This document shows, piece after piece, positions 6,771-15,611 of a stretch of 64,000 nt of DNA. This DNA comes from an uncultured Bacteroides sp. GTDB taxonomy: Bacteria > Bacteroidota > Bacteroidia > Bacteroidales > Bacteroidaceae. A program made the translations under genes and the position numbers. Every line of letters begins with the position of its first letter. The stretch's first letter is position 1. The notes below the pieces were generated by a model. It worked only from the letters and a program-made list of their open reading frames with translations. It was not told where the DNA came from and did not search any database. The stretch spans positions 124,001-188,000 of the forward strand of contig CABMPP010000004.1 in NCBI GenBank assembly GCA_902388495.1, written 5' to 3'.

Positions 6771-8390
6771 ATGGTGGGGCTTGCGGGAAAATATATTGTG
6801 TATAGTTTGCTGATAATTGCTGTCAGTGCCTTGTTCTCTCTTGTTTGTGTGGCACGTTTGGACCTTCCTGTAGCAGATACAGTGGGGCAATGGGGCTGGT
6901 TTGACAAGATGGCTATGTGTGCATCGGGGCTGATTTTAGCGGCATGTTTCTTTATGTCATCCGGAATGAACCATGAATTATCGGGGATTGTTTCGTGGGC
7001 TTTGATGTGCTATGGCGGTATTGAAGCCGTTTGGGGCTTGTGCCAGCTTTATGGCTGTGTAGCATCCCGTCATTCTCTGTATGCACTAACGGGTTCTTTC
7101 TTCAATCCGGGACCCTATTCGGGATATTTGGCAATGATACTTCCGATATGTCTGCATCAATGGCTGGCTGGCGGCAAGGTGAAGCGCGCAATTGCAGGTG
7201 GAGTGGCATTGCTTATTCTTTGTGTACTTCCTGCGGGTATGAGCCGTTCGGCCTGGACGGCGGCGGGTGCCTCGTGCTTATGGGTATACAGTTGTCATAC
7301 GAATTGGAGGGGGTATCTCCATAAGATGTGGTTGTTTCATGGAAGGTGGATGGTGATGGCTGCAACCGGGGGCTTGTGTGTCTTAGTGCTGACCGGTTGC
7401 CTGCTGTTCGCCTTGAAGGCCGATTCTGCACGCGGACGGTTGTTCATGTGGAAAATGGCTTGTCGTGCTATTGCAGAGGAGCCTTTAACGGGGCATGGCA
7501 TTGATAACTTCGCGGTGGCGTATGGAGATGCGCAAGAGGCTTATTTTTCATCTGGCGATTATGAACCGTGGGAAGAACGTGTGGCGGGAAGTCCTGAGTA
7601 TGCTTTCAATGAATATTTGCAGGCGGCGGTGGAACTTGGCATTCCTCGGGCTTTAGGTTTGTTGGCCGTTGTCTTTGTTTGCTTATATATAGGAGTCAGG
7701 AAAGGGCGTTATGGTACTTGTGGAGCCATTCTTTCTTTGATGGTTTTCTCTTTTTCTTCTTATCCTCTACAGCTTCCAGTATTTATTGTTGCATTAGGAG
7801 GGCTGCTTTGGGCGTGCGTATCGGGCGGTAGCCGTTGGGAATGGTTGGGATTGGCTGTATTGATAGGTGCAATCGGCTGTTTCCGTTTAAAGGATGATTT
7901 ACGGAGTGAGCAGGCTTGCCGGGAGTGGATGAATGCAAAGGTACTATATAACGCGGGGGCATATCAATCGGCAGAAAAAGACTATGGGCGTATTTATCCT
8001 TTGTTGAAAAACCGCGCAGCTTTTTTATTCGAATACGGGCATGGATTGCATAAACAGCAGAAGTTTGAAGTTTCCAATCGTATTTTGAAAGAGGCCTTGA
8101 AAAGGAGTTGCGATCCGATGATACTGAATATTCTGGGTAAGAATTGTCAGCAAACGAGAGATTATCCGGCTGCGGAAGATTGGTTTGTCCGTTCCACGCA
8201 TCGCTTGCCGGGGCGTATTTATCCATATTATCTGTTGGCGAAACTTTATACAGAACCGGGTTTTGAGCAGCCGGACAGGTTTGAGGAGATGAAACGGATT
8301 GTCTTGACAAAGGAACCGAAGGTACACTCTACAGCTATCCGCCAAATGCGGAAAGAAGTAGAAAAGCTAAGTAATACTACGCCATTTTAG
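6771..8390 (+). CDS. O-antigen-ligase-like membrane protein with TPR tail
   Basis: About 540 residues. The N-terminal two thirds are a series of hydrophobic segments with the features of the O-antigen ligase/polymerase (Wzy_C) superfamily: a GSFFNPGPYSGYLAM segment, the MSRSAW sequence, and an external loop after the RGRLFMWKMA sequence with GHGIDNF. The last 150 residues, after a final membrane segment, look like TPR helices (RAAFLFEYGHGLHKQQKFE). The start is uncertain: ATG at 6771 has ggagg seven bases upstream; 6738 and 6765 are also possible. It follows the transglutaminase-like gene closely. Members of this superfamily transfer lipid-linked glycans, to lipid A or to proteins; the acceptor cannot be told here. 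Confidence 0.75.
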   Translation: MVGLAGKYIVYSLLIIAVSALFSLVCVARLDLPVADTVGQWGWFDKMAMCASGLILAACFFMSSGMNHELSGIVSWALMCYGGIEAVWGLCQLYGCVASRHSLYALTGSFFNPGPYSGYLAMILPICLHQWLAGGKVKRAIAGGVALLILCVLPAGMSRSAWTAAGASCLWVYSCHTNWRGYLHKMWLFHGRWMVMAATGGLCVLVLTGCLLFALKADSARGRLFMWKMACRAIAEEPLTGHGIDNFAVAYGDAQEAYFSSGDYEPWEERVAGSPEYAFNEYLQAAVELGIPRALGLLAVVFVCLYIGVRKGRYGTCGAILSLMVFSFSSYPLQLPVFIVALGGLLWACVSGGSRWEWLGLAVLIGAIGCFRLKDDLRSEQACREWMNAKVLYNAGAYQSAEKDYGRIYPLLKNRAAFLFEYGHGLHKQQKFEVSNRILKEALKRSCDPMILNILGKNCQQTRDYPAAEDWFVRSTHRLPGRIYPYYLLAKLYTEPGFEQPDRFEEMKRIVLTKEPKVHSTAIRQMRKEVEKLSNTTPF

Positions 8391-8480
8391 TAATTTAACG
8401 ATGTAAAATAGTTCTGGAACTAAATAATTTAGTTTATTTGTGGAGATATTATGAAAGTTGAACAAAAAACACACAAGATC

Positions 8481-9710
8481 ATGAAGAAAGATTGGCTATA
8501 TGCTGCATGCTTTGCTTGCCTGGCAGCGGCTTGTTCCGGTACTCCGCAATCTACGGTTGAAGGACTATGCTCTATTGATGTGGCAGGAGCTATGGAGAAG
8601 CCTGCCGAGTTGAAACTCTCCGAATTGGGTAATGATGTGCGCTATGTACCTTTGGAAACTACGGATTCGTGCCTGATTGGGGGAAATCCGAATATATTGT
8701 TGCTGGATAAATATATAGTCGTCTTTTCTCGCAAGGATTGCTTCGTTTTTGATAAAACCACCGGGCAGTTCATAAGTAAGGTAGGGCATACCGGCGATGA
8801 TCCGGAAGCTTATTCTTATGCTTCGGCCACTTACAATGACGTAGACGGGCTGCTTTATTTCCAGCGTGCTCCGAGCACTTTACAGAAGTATGATGTGCAA
8901 GGCAATTATCGGGGAAAAGTAACGATACCGACTCCTCCTGCTGCACCCGGTGATTTCGCTTTTACGGATTCATTAATCATAGGGCATTACAATAATATTG
9001 CTATGGGATATAATGCACGGGCTCTGTTGCTATTTAATGAGGCCGGTGAGCAGATAGATACGGTTCCCAGTCTGTTTCCCGTTCTGCCGGAAAAGGAAGT
9101 GCGGGATATAGAAAGCATATCTATCAAGAAACAGGGCATTTCTGCTATTGTACTTACCATATTCAAGGACGGTAGCCAGTCGGCTGCTATCAGTGGTCAT
9201 CCGTTCTTGTGGAAGAATGATGGGAAGGTTCGGTTTAAAGAGAGCTTCAACGATACGGTCTATACGGTAAACCGTAATGGGCTGGAACCTCACATTGCAT
9301 TCCATACCGGCAAATGGCATTGGGGAGCAGAGGCACGTACGGATTCGAAAGACAATGAATCGCGTTTGTTGGTAGGAGCTGTTTTTGAAACGGATAATAA
9401 TGTGTTCTTTCAATGTACGCGCGGACTATATACCGACGAACCGGAAGCCTTCAACGGCATTTATGACCGCAAAGCCGGTACCACCCGTATGTATGTAGAG
9501 AAAGAGGGTGTAACGGATGACTTGACAGGTTTTATGCCTTTCCACCCCAAAACTTGCAGTATGCAGGGGGAATATGGAACGATTGTCGGTTCGGATAAAG
9601 TGCTTGGATGGCTGGAAGAACATCCTGAAGAAGCTGAAAATGAAAAACTGGCGGTGCTGAAGACACTGACGGAAGACTCTAATCCGGTAGTGGTTATTAC
9701 AGTCCCTTGA
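8481..9710 (+). CDS. Six-bladed beta-propeller lipoprotein
   Basis: About 409 residues from ATG 8481 (MKKDWLYAACF), which gives a compact lipoprotein signal with lipobox LAAAC; an in-frame ATG at 8451 would add ten polar residues. First blade motif DVRYVPLETTDSCLIGG and the Asn-Pro-Val ending match the propeller at 1878. Base composition is that of the chromosome, unlike the AT-rich copies at 1 and 1878, so this may be the resident copy. About 90 bases separate it from the upstream gene, so it may have its own promoter. Function of the family unknown. Confidence 0.85.
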   Translation: MKKDWLYAACFACLAAACSGTPQSTVEGLCSIDVAGAMEKPAELKLSELGNDVRYVPLETTDSCLIGGNPNILLLDKYIVVFSRKDCFVFDKTTGQFISKVGHTGDDPEAYSYASATYNDVDGLLYFQRAPSTLQKYDVQGNYRGKVTIPTPPAAPGDFAFTDSLIIGHYNNIAMGYNARALLLFNEAGEQIDTVPSLFPVLPEKEVRDIESISIKKQGISAIVLTIFKDGSQSAAISGHPFLWKNDGKVRFKESFNDTVYTVNRNGLEPHIAFHTGKWHWGAEARTDSKDNESRLLVGAVFETDNNVFFQCTRGLYTDEPEAFNGIYDRKAGTTRMYVEKEGVTDDLTGFMPFHPKTCSMQGEYGTIVGSDKVLGWLEEHPEEAENEKLAVLKTLTEDSNPVVVITVP

Positions 9711-9713
9711 TGA

Positions 9714-9766
9714 GGCAGCAGCCTGTTTTTGTCCATATAAAAAAGGGTGGGAAAAAACAGACTGCC
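9714..9766 (+). terminator. Imperfect hairpin after the propeller gene
   Basis: ggcag plus cctgttttt (9714-9730) can pair with aaaaaacag plus actgcc (9752-9766). The 3' U-run is weak, so this is a tentative terminator between the envelope run and the RND operon. Confidence 0.35.
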
Positions 9767-9805
9767 TTCATAATGAGTAAAATAGCTACAAAATAGTTTG
9801 TCTGA

Positions 9806-9839
9806 TTTGTCCATATATAAATGCTGGTTTGTATCTTTG
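9806..9839 (+). promoter_or_regulatory. Promoter of the RND efflux operon
   Basis: TTTG at 9806-9809 and TATCTTTG at 9832-9839, 22 bases apart, match the Bacteroidetes housekeeping promoter. The adaptor start codon follows 38 bases later. Confidence 0.6.
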
Positions 9840-9877
9840 AAACGACTAATTTTGTACATCAATAATTGAGCGTAAAT

Positions 9878-10948
9878 ATGAAAACACAGAACTATCGATA
9901 CCTGCTATGTATAGCGGTTGCTTTACTGACTGCCTGTTCCGGCGCCAAGAAAGAAACAGATGCCGAAGAAGGAGTAGCAACCGTACTGCCGGGTGAGAAC
10001 AATGAGGTAACCGTACAGACGTTGAAACGTCAGACCTTCGACCACGAACTGGTGAGCAACGGAAAGGTGGTTGCCGGAGTGCAAGCCGACTTGCGGTTTG
10101 AGACGGCAGGAGTCGTAGCATCCATTTACGCGAAGAATGGCGACCACGTGCGCAAAGGCCAGAAGCTGGCTGAATTGGATAAATTCCGCTTGACCAACAA
10201 GACGGCGCAGGCCAAGGACGCACTCGATAAAGCTAAACTCGACTTACAGGATGTATTGATAGGTCAGGGTTATCCGGCAGACGACAACTCCAAAGTTCCT
10301 GCTGACATCATGCAGCTGGCTCGTGTAAAGAGTGGCTACGACCAATGTCTCTCCCAATACGAACTTGCCCGGTACGAAGAAGAACATGCCACACTGACTG
10401 CACCCTTCGACGGTGTGGTAGCCAACCTTTTCTCCAAGCCTTATAATGCGGCAAACACTTCGGATGTCTTCTGCACTATTGTGGGAACGGAAGGCATGGA
10501 GGCCGATTTCACGGTGTTGGAAAGCGAACTTCCCTTAATAAAGAATGGTGATAAAGTAATTGTCACTCCCTACTCGGATGCGGCTTCCAAACAAGAAGGA
10601 CGCATCACGCAGATCAATCCCTTGGTAGACGATAAAGGCATGGTAAAGGTAAAGGCCGTGGTGAACAGCAAAGGAAAACTGTTCAGCGGCATGAATGTAC
10701 GCGTAAACGTGCATCGCTCTCTGGGCGAACAGCTGGTGATACCGAAGAGTGCCGTCGTGCTGCGCTCGGGAAAGCAGGTAGTGTTTACCCTGAAAGATGG
10801 AAAAGCGCAGTGGAACTACGTGCAGACCGGACTGGAAAATGCCGAAAGCTACAGTGTAGCCGATGGCTTGAAAGAGGGAGATACGGTAATCGTGACGGGG
10901 AATGTGAACTTGGCCCATGAGGCGCCGGTCACGATTATTAAAAATTGA
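9878..10948 (+). CDS. RND efflux periplasmic adaptor lipoprotein
   Basis: A 356-residue membrane-fusion (HlyD/AcrA-type) adaptor. ATG 9878 opens a lipoprotein signal with LLTAC. A lipoyl-like half (VVASIYAKNGDHVRKGQKLAELD) is followed by a short helical hairpin, the second lipoyl half (TLTAPFDGVVANLF) and the beta-barrel domain (GMNVRVNV). It links the inner-membrane pump to the outer-membrane channel. It is first in a four-gene operon with two RND permeases and a TolC-like protein. A 45-base AT-rich spacer with a small gagaa/ttctc hairpin precedes the first permease. Confidence 0.92.
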   Translation: MKTQNYRYLLCIAVALLTACSGAKKETDAEEGVATVLPGENNEVTVQTLKRQTFDHELVSNGKVVAGVQADLRFETAGVVASIYAKNGDHVRKGQKLAELDKFRLTNKTAQAKDALDKAKLDLQDVLIGQGYPADDNSKVPADIMQLARVKSGYDQCLSQYELARYEEEHATLTAPFDGVVANLFSKPYNAANTSDVFCTIVGTEGMEADFTVLESELPLIKNGDKVIVTPYSDAASKQEGRITQINPLVDDKGMVKVKAVVNSKGKLFSGMNVRVNVHRSLGEQLVIPKSAVVLRSGKQVVFTLKDGKAQWNYVQTGLENAESYSVADGLKEGDTVIVTGNVNLAHEAPVTIIKN

Positions 10949-10993
10949 GAACTTCATTCTCAACTTTTCAATTCTTAATTCATAATTTGAAAG

Positions 10994-13900
10994 ATGGTAA
11001 AGTTCTTGATACAGCGGCCTATTGCCGTGCTGATGGCGTTTACGGCATGTTTCATCGTCGGGTTGGTGACGTATTTCACTTTGCCGGTGTCTTTGCTGCC
11101 CGATATTGCCATCCCGGAGATTACGGTTCAGGTGACGGCACAAAACACTTCGGCACGTGAGTTGGAGAATACGGTGGTGAAGCCGTTGCGGCAGCAGCTC
11201 ATCCAGGTGGCAAAGCTGAAAGACATGAATAGTGAGACGCGTGACGGAGCAGGCATCATCCGTCTGAGCTTTGACTACGGCACGAATACCGACCTGGCTT
11301 TCATCGAGGTGAACGAGAAGATAGACGCTGCCATGAACTACCTGCCCAAAGATACCGACCGCCCTAAGGTGATAAAGGCCAGTGCCACGGACATCCCGGT
11401 TTTCTACCTCAACCTGACGTTGAAGAGCGACAGCGCTTACGGCAAGACCGACGAGCGTGCTTTCCTCGATCTGTGCGAGTTTGCCGAGAACGTCATCAAG
11501 CGTCGCATCGAACAACTGACCGAAGTGGCAATGGTCGATGTGACCGGTCTGCTGGAACGCCAGCTGCAGATTGTGCCCGACCCGGACAAGTTGGCTGTGC
11601 TGGGACTCTCCATCGAAGACATTGAAAACACTTTGGCACAGAATAATGTAGAGCCGGGCAGCATGACCGTGCGCGACGGCTACTACGAGTATAACATCAA
11701 ATTCTCCACCCTGCTGCGTACGGAAGAAGATGTGGAAAATATCCTTTTGCGTAAGGAAGGCCGCATCATCCGCCTGGGCGATTTCTGTAGGGTGGGCATT
11801 GTGCCTGCCAGGGAGAAGGGGGTGTCGATGAGCAATGGCAAGCGTGCGGTAACCCTCGCCGTCATCAAGCAGGCCGACGAGAACATGGACGACATGAAGC
11901 TCGCCATCAACCGTACGATGGACTACTTTAAAACGGTATATCCGGACATTGATTTCAGTATCAGCCGCAACCAGACAGAGTTGCTGGACTATACCATCTC
12001 TAATTTGCAGCAGAATCTCTCGTTGGGTTTTCTCTTTATCTGTATTGTGGCGGTGCTCTTCCTGGGCGATGTCAAGTCGCCGTTCATTATCGGGCTGAGC
12101 ATGGTGGTGTCCATTGTCATCTGTTTCCTCTTCTTCTATCTGTTCAAGATGTCGCTCAATATTATCTCTTTGTCGGGATTGATTCTGGCGCTGGGTATGA
12201 TGATTGACAGCAGCATCATTGTGACGGAGAATATTTCGCAATACCGCGAGCGGGGCTATTCGTTGCGGCGGGCTTGCGTGGCAGGTACGAGCGAGGTGGT
12301 GACGCCGATGCTCAGTTCGTCGCTGACGACGATTGCCGTTTTTGTGCCGCTGATATTTATGAGTGGCATTGCCGGGGCACTGTTCTACGACCAGGCATTT
12401 GCCGTGACGGTGGGGTTGCTGGTATCTTATTTTACGGGCATCATGTTGCTGCCGGTGCTCTACATGCTGGTCTATCGCACGGGGTTGCGTGGCAAGTCGT
12501 GGTTCTCGCGCATTCGTATCAACAATCCGTTCAAGGAGCATACGTTGGACCGTTTCTACGATGCGGGCATAGACTGGATATTTGCCCATAAAACGGTCAG
12601 CGTCATTTTCTGTATTGTTTCCGTTCCGCTTTGTGTCTTCCTTTTCTATTTTATCGGCAAGGAGCGTATGCCCGAGATAGACCAGAACGAGCTGATAGCC
12701 CGTGTGGAATGGAACGAGAATATCCATGTGGACGAGAACCGCCATCGGGTGGATGCTCTGTTCCAGGAATTGCGGGACGAGACGGTAGAGCAGACTGCCG
12801 CCGTGGGCCAGCAAGACTATCTGCTGAACCGCGAGCAGGCTCTTTCTTCCTCGGAAGCCGAACTGTACTTCAAGACGACTGAGCCGGCGGAGATTGCTCC
12901 TTTGCAGAAGAAGATATACGCACGCTTGAAGGAGGAATATCCGCTGGCGGTGGTGTCCTTCTCTCCTCCGGAGACAGTGTTCGAGAAGCTGTTTGTGACG
13001 GGCGAGGCCGATGTGGTGGCCGAACTCTATGCCCGCAACAAGGAGAAAGCGCCGGTGGCCGGAGAGTTGCGCGGATTGGAACAGCAGTTTACGGGGCTGA
13101 CGGGTATAGCGCCTACGGGCATCGCCTTCGAGAACCAGCTGAATATAAGTATTCTGCAGGAGAAGCTGTTGCTGTACAACGTTTCGTACGACGAACTTTA
13201 CAGGGTGCTGAAGACTGCCTTCAAGGAGAACAGCGTGGCGATGCTCCACTCTTACCAGCAGTATCTGCCTATCAGTATAGTGGGAGAGGAGCAGACGGTG
13301 AACGACGTATTGCAGACAACGCTGATACCGACCCGTCCCGACGACCGGGGAAAGGTGGAATACATCCCGCTGCGCGACTTGGTGAAGGTGCGTCCCGCCG
13401 AAGACCTGAAGACGATTACGGCAGGACGCAACGGCGAGTACATTCCGTTCCGCTTCTACGACGTGGACCGTGCTCCGGAGCTGATGGCGCAGGTGAAGCA
13501 GGCGGCGGACCGCACGGGCGACTGGGACACAGCCTTCTCAGGTAGTTTCTTTTCCAACCGGAAGATGATGGACGAGCTGGTAGTGATTCTTTTCATTTCC
13601 ATCTTACTGATGTACTTTATCCTTGCCGCGCAGTTCGAGAGTTTTGTGCAGCCGCTCATCGTGTTGCTGGAGATACCGATAGACGTAGCGTTTGCCCTGC
13701 TGCTGTTGTGGGTGTGCGGGCATACGCTGAACCTGATGTCGGCCATCGGACTGATTGTGACGTGCGGTATCATCATCAACGACTCCATCTTGAAACTGGA
13801 TGCTATCAATGAGCTGCGGAAGGCAGGTATGCCCTTACTTCCGGCCATTCACGAGGCAGGGCGTCGCAGGCTCCGGCCTATCATTATGACGTCGCTTACT

Positions 13901-14098
13901 ACAATATTTGCCATGGTGCCGCTGTTGTTCTCGTTCGACATGGGGTCGGAGTTGCAGAAGCCGCTTTCCATTGCGATGATTGGGGCGATGTTTATCGGGA
14001 CGTTGGTCAGTCTATTCATCATCCCGCTGATATACTGGTTTATTTACCGGCGTGTCGCCGGAAACGAGTTCCCCGGCGGCATAAAAGAAAGTAAATGA
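10994..14098 (+). CDS. RND efflux permease 1
   Basis: A 1034-residue inner-membrane proton-driven pump of the AcrB/MexB superfamily, full length. It has the expected first membrane helix, a large periplasmic loop, a central helix block with GMMIDSSIIVTEN, in which only one of the two acidic residues of AcrB helix 4 is present (Asp followed by Ser), and a second loop and helix block ending near the C-terminus. The stop overlaps the TolC-like gene (ATGA at 14095). A long frame on the opposite strand is only a codon-bias shadow. Confidence 0.93.
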   Translation: MVKFLIQRPIAVLMAFTACFIVGLVTYFTLPVSLLPDIAIPEITVQVTAQNTSARELENTVVKPLRQQLIQVAKLKDMNSETRDGAGIIRLSFDYGTNTDLAFIEVNEKIDAAMNYLPKDTDRPKVIKASATDIPVFYLNLTLKSDSAYGKTDERAFLDLCEFAENVIKRRIEQLTEVAMVDVTGLLERQLQIVPDPDKLAVLGLSIEDIENTLAQNNVEPGSMTVRDGYYEYNIKFSTLLRTEEDVENILLRKEGRIIRLGDFCRVGIVPAREKGVSMSNGKRAVTLAVIKQADENMDDMKLAINRTMDYFKTVYPDIDFSISRNQTELLDYTISNLQQNLSLGFLFICIVAVLFLGDVKSPFIIGLSMVVSIVICFLFFYLFKMSLNIISLSGLILALGMMIDSSIIVTENISQYRERGYSLRRACVAGTSEVVTPMLSSSLTTIAVFVPLIFMSGIAGALFYDQAFAVTVGLLVSYFTGIMLLPVLYMLVYRTGLRGKSWFSRIRINNPFKEHTLDRFYDAGIDWIFAHKTVSVIFCIVSVPLCVFLFYFIGKERMPEIDQNELIARVEWNENIHVDENRHRVDALFQELRDETVEQTAAVGQQDYLLNREQALSSSEAELYFKTTEPAEIAPLQKKIYARLKEEYPLAVVSFSPPETVFEKLFVTGEADVVAELYARNKEKAPVAGELRGLEQQFTGLTGIAPTGIAFENQLNISILQEKLLLYNVSYDELYRVLKTAFKENSVAMLHSYQQYLPISIVGEEQTVNDVLQTTLIPTRPDDRGKVEYIPLRDLVKVRPAEDLKTITAGRNGEYIPFRFYDVDRAPELMAQVKQAADRTGDWDTAFSGSFFSNRKMMDELVVILFISILLMYFILAAQFESFVQPLIVLLEIPIDVAFALLLLWVCGHTLNLMSAIGLIVTCGIIINDSILKLDAINELRKAGMPLLPAIHEAGRRRLRPIIMTSLTTIFAMVPLLFSFDMGSELQKPLSIAMIGAMFIGTLVSLFIIPLIYWFIYRRVAGNEFPGGIKESK

Positions 14099-14100
14099 TT

Positions 14101-15573
14101 ATGAAGAAAGAAATTCTTGTATTACTCGTGAGTCTGAGTCTCACAACAGGATTTGCCCAGCAGCGCGTCACGCTGGACTTGCAGCAAACCATTGCGCTGG
14201 CTAATGACAGTTCGCTGGAAGCCTTCCGCACCAAGAACATGTACCTGTCCGGCTACTGGGAGTACCGTACGTACAAGGCAAACCGACTGCCCAGCCTGAC
14301 GCTGAACATGACGCCCGCGCAATACAACCGCGACATCACCAAGCGTTACGACTCCGAGCAGGATCTTGACATCTATCGCAGCCAGCAGTCCTTCTATGCC
14401 TACGGCAACCTGGCCATCCGCCAGAATCTGGACCTGACCGGCGGTACGTTCTATCTGGACACGGAGCTGGGATACATGCGAAGCTTCGGCGGTAACAAGT
14501 ATACCCAGTTCACCAGCGTCCCCGTCCGCCTGGGCTATTCGCAGAGCCTGGTGGGGTACAACCCTTTCCGATGGGAGCGCAAGATTGAACCGCTGAAGTA
14601 CGAGAAGGTGAAGAAAGAATTCATCTACAATGCCGAGCAAGTGTCCGAGCAGGCTACGACTTATTTCTTTGCCCTCGCCATGGCGCAGGCCGAATACGAT
14701 CTGGCCAAGGAGAATGTTGCCTCTACCGATACCCTCTACCGCATCGGTATGCAGCGCCTGAAGATAGCCGCCATCAGCCGGGCCGACTTGCTGACGCTAA
14801 AGCTGGACGTGGTGAATGCCCGCAATACATTGCAGAATGCCACCAGCGCGCTGAAGCGTGCCACCTTCTCCCTGGCATCTTTCCTGAACATGGAGAAGAA
14901 TACCGAGATAAGAATTGTGCTTCCGGGCCGCCCGCAGCAGCTCACCATTCCGGTGGACGAGGCGCTGGCGGCGGCACAGAGCAATAATCCCCAGTTCCTG
15001 GAAGTGAGGCAGGATGTGCTCGAAGCGGAGCAGAATGTGGACAAGACGAAGAAAGAATCGCGCTTCAACGCCAGCATCAACGCCAGCGTGGGCTTCAACC
15101 AGGTGGCCGAGAAATTCGGCGAGGCATACAAGAGTCCTATGCAACAGGAGATGGTATCGGTCAGTGTTTCCATCCCGCTGGTGGACTGGGGCGTGCGGAA
15201 GGGAAAATATAATATGGCAAAGAACAATCTGAACGTTGTCAAAACCTCCGCCCGGCAGAGCGAAATCAGTATTGAAGAGGAAGTCATCATGACCGTGTCC
15301 GACTTCAACGTGCAGCAGGACCTGGTGAAGAGTGCCGAAGAAGCGCTCGACCTCTCCATTCTGGCCTACAACGAAACGCGCCAGCGCTTCATCATCGGCA
15401 AGGCTGATATCAGCAGCCTCACCCTCTCGCTGAACCGCCAGCAGGAAGCACAGCGCAATTACATCTCCGCCTTGCAGGACTACTGGCTGAATTATTACAA
15501 GATACGTAAGTTGACACTTCACGACTTCGCATCGGGTTTCTCGCTTTCCGAGAAGTTTGATTATGACAGATGA
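14101..15573 (+). CDS. TolC-like outer-membrane efflux protein
   Basis: About 490 residues. MKKEILVLLVSLSLTTGFAQ is a clear signal peptide; I use ATG 14101, while ATG 14095 overlaps the previous stop. The body has the two alpha-helical repeats of TolC-type channels, with long helices rich in Ala, Glu and Gln (DLAKENVASTDTLYRIG; VKSAEEALDLSILAYNETR) and a GVRKGKY segment between. It forms the outer-membrane exit duct for the two permeases. Its position between the two permease genes is common in Bacteroidetes efflux operons. Confidence 0.9.
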   Translation: MKKEILVLLVSLSLTTGFAQQRVTLDLQQTIALANDSSLEAFRTKNMYLSGYWEYRTYKANRLPSLTLNMTPAQYNRDITKRYDSEQDLDIYRSQQSFYAYGNLAIRQNLDLTGGTFYLDTELGYMRSFGGNKYTQFTSVPVRLGYSQSLVGYNPFRWERKIEPLKYEKVKKEFIYNAEQVSEQATTYFFALAMAQAEYDLAKENVASTDTLYRIGMQRLKIAAISRADLLTLKLDVVNARNTLQNATSALKRATFSLASFLNMEKNTEIRIVLPGRPQQLTIPVDEALAAAQSNNPQFLEVRQDVLEAEQNVDKTKKESRFNASINASVGFNQVAEKFGEAYKSPMQQEMVSVSVSIPLVDWGVRKGKYNMAKNNLNVVKTSARQSEISIEEEVIMTVSDFNVQQDLVKSAEEALDLSILAYNETRQRFIIGKADISSLTLSLNRQQEAQRNYISALQDYWLNYYKIRKLTLHDFASGFSLSEKFDYDR

Positions 15574-15611
15574 TGAACCGGATACCTGTTGGTATAATAA
15601 TGAGATAATAA

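Noticed and set aside
10535..13249. A 904-codon frame on the minus strand opposite the RND adaptor and permease 1
   Set aside because: Its His/Arg/Gln-rich text has no domain features and both plus-strand genes are clear; it is a codon-bias shadow.
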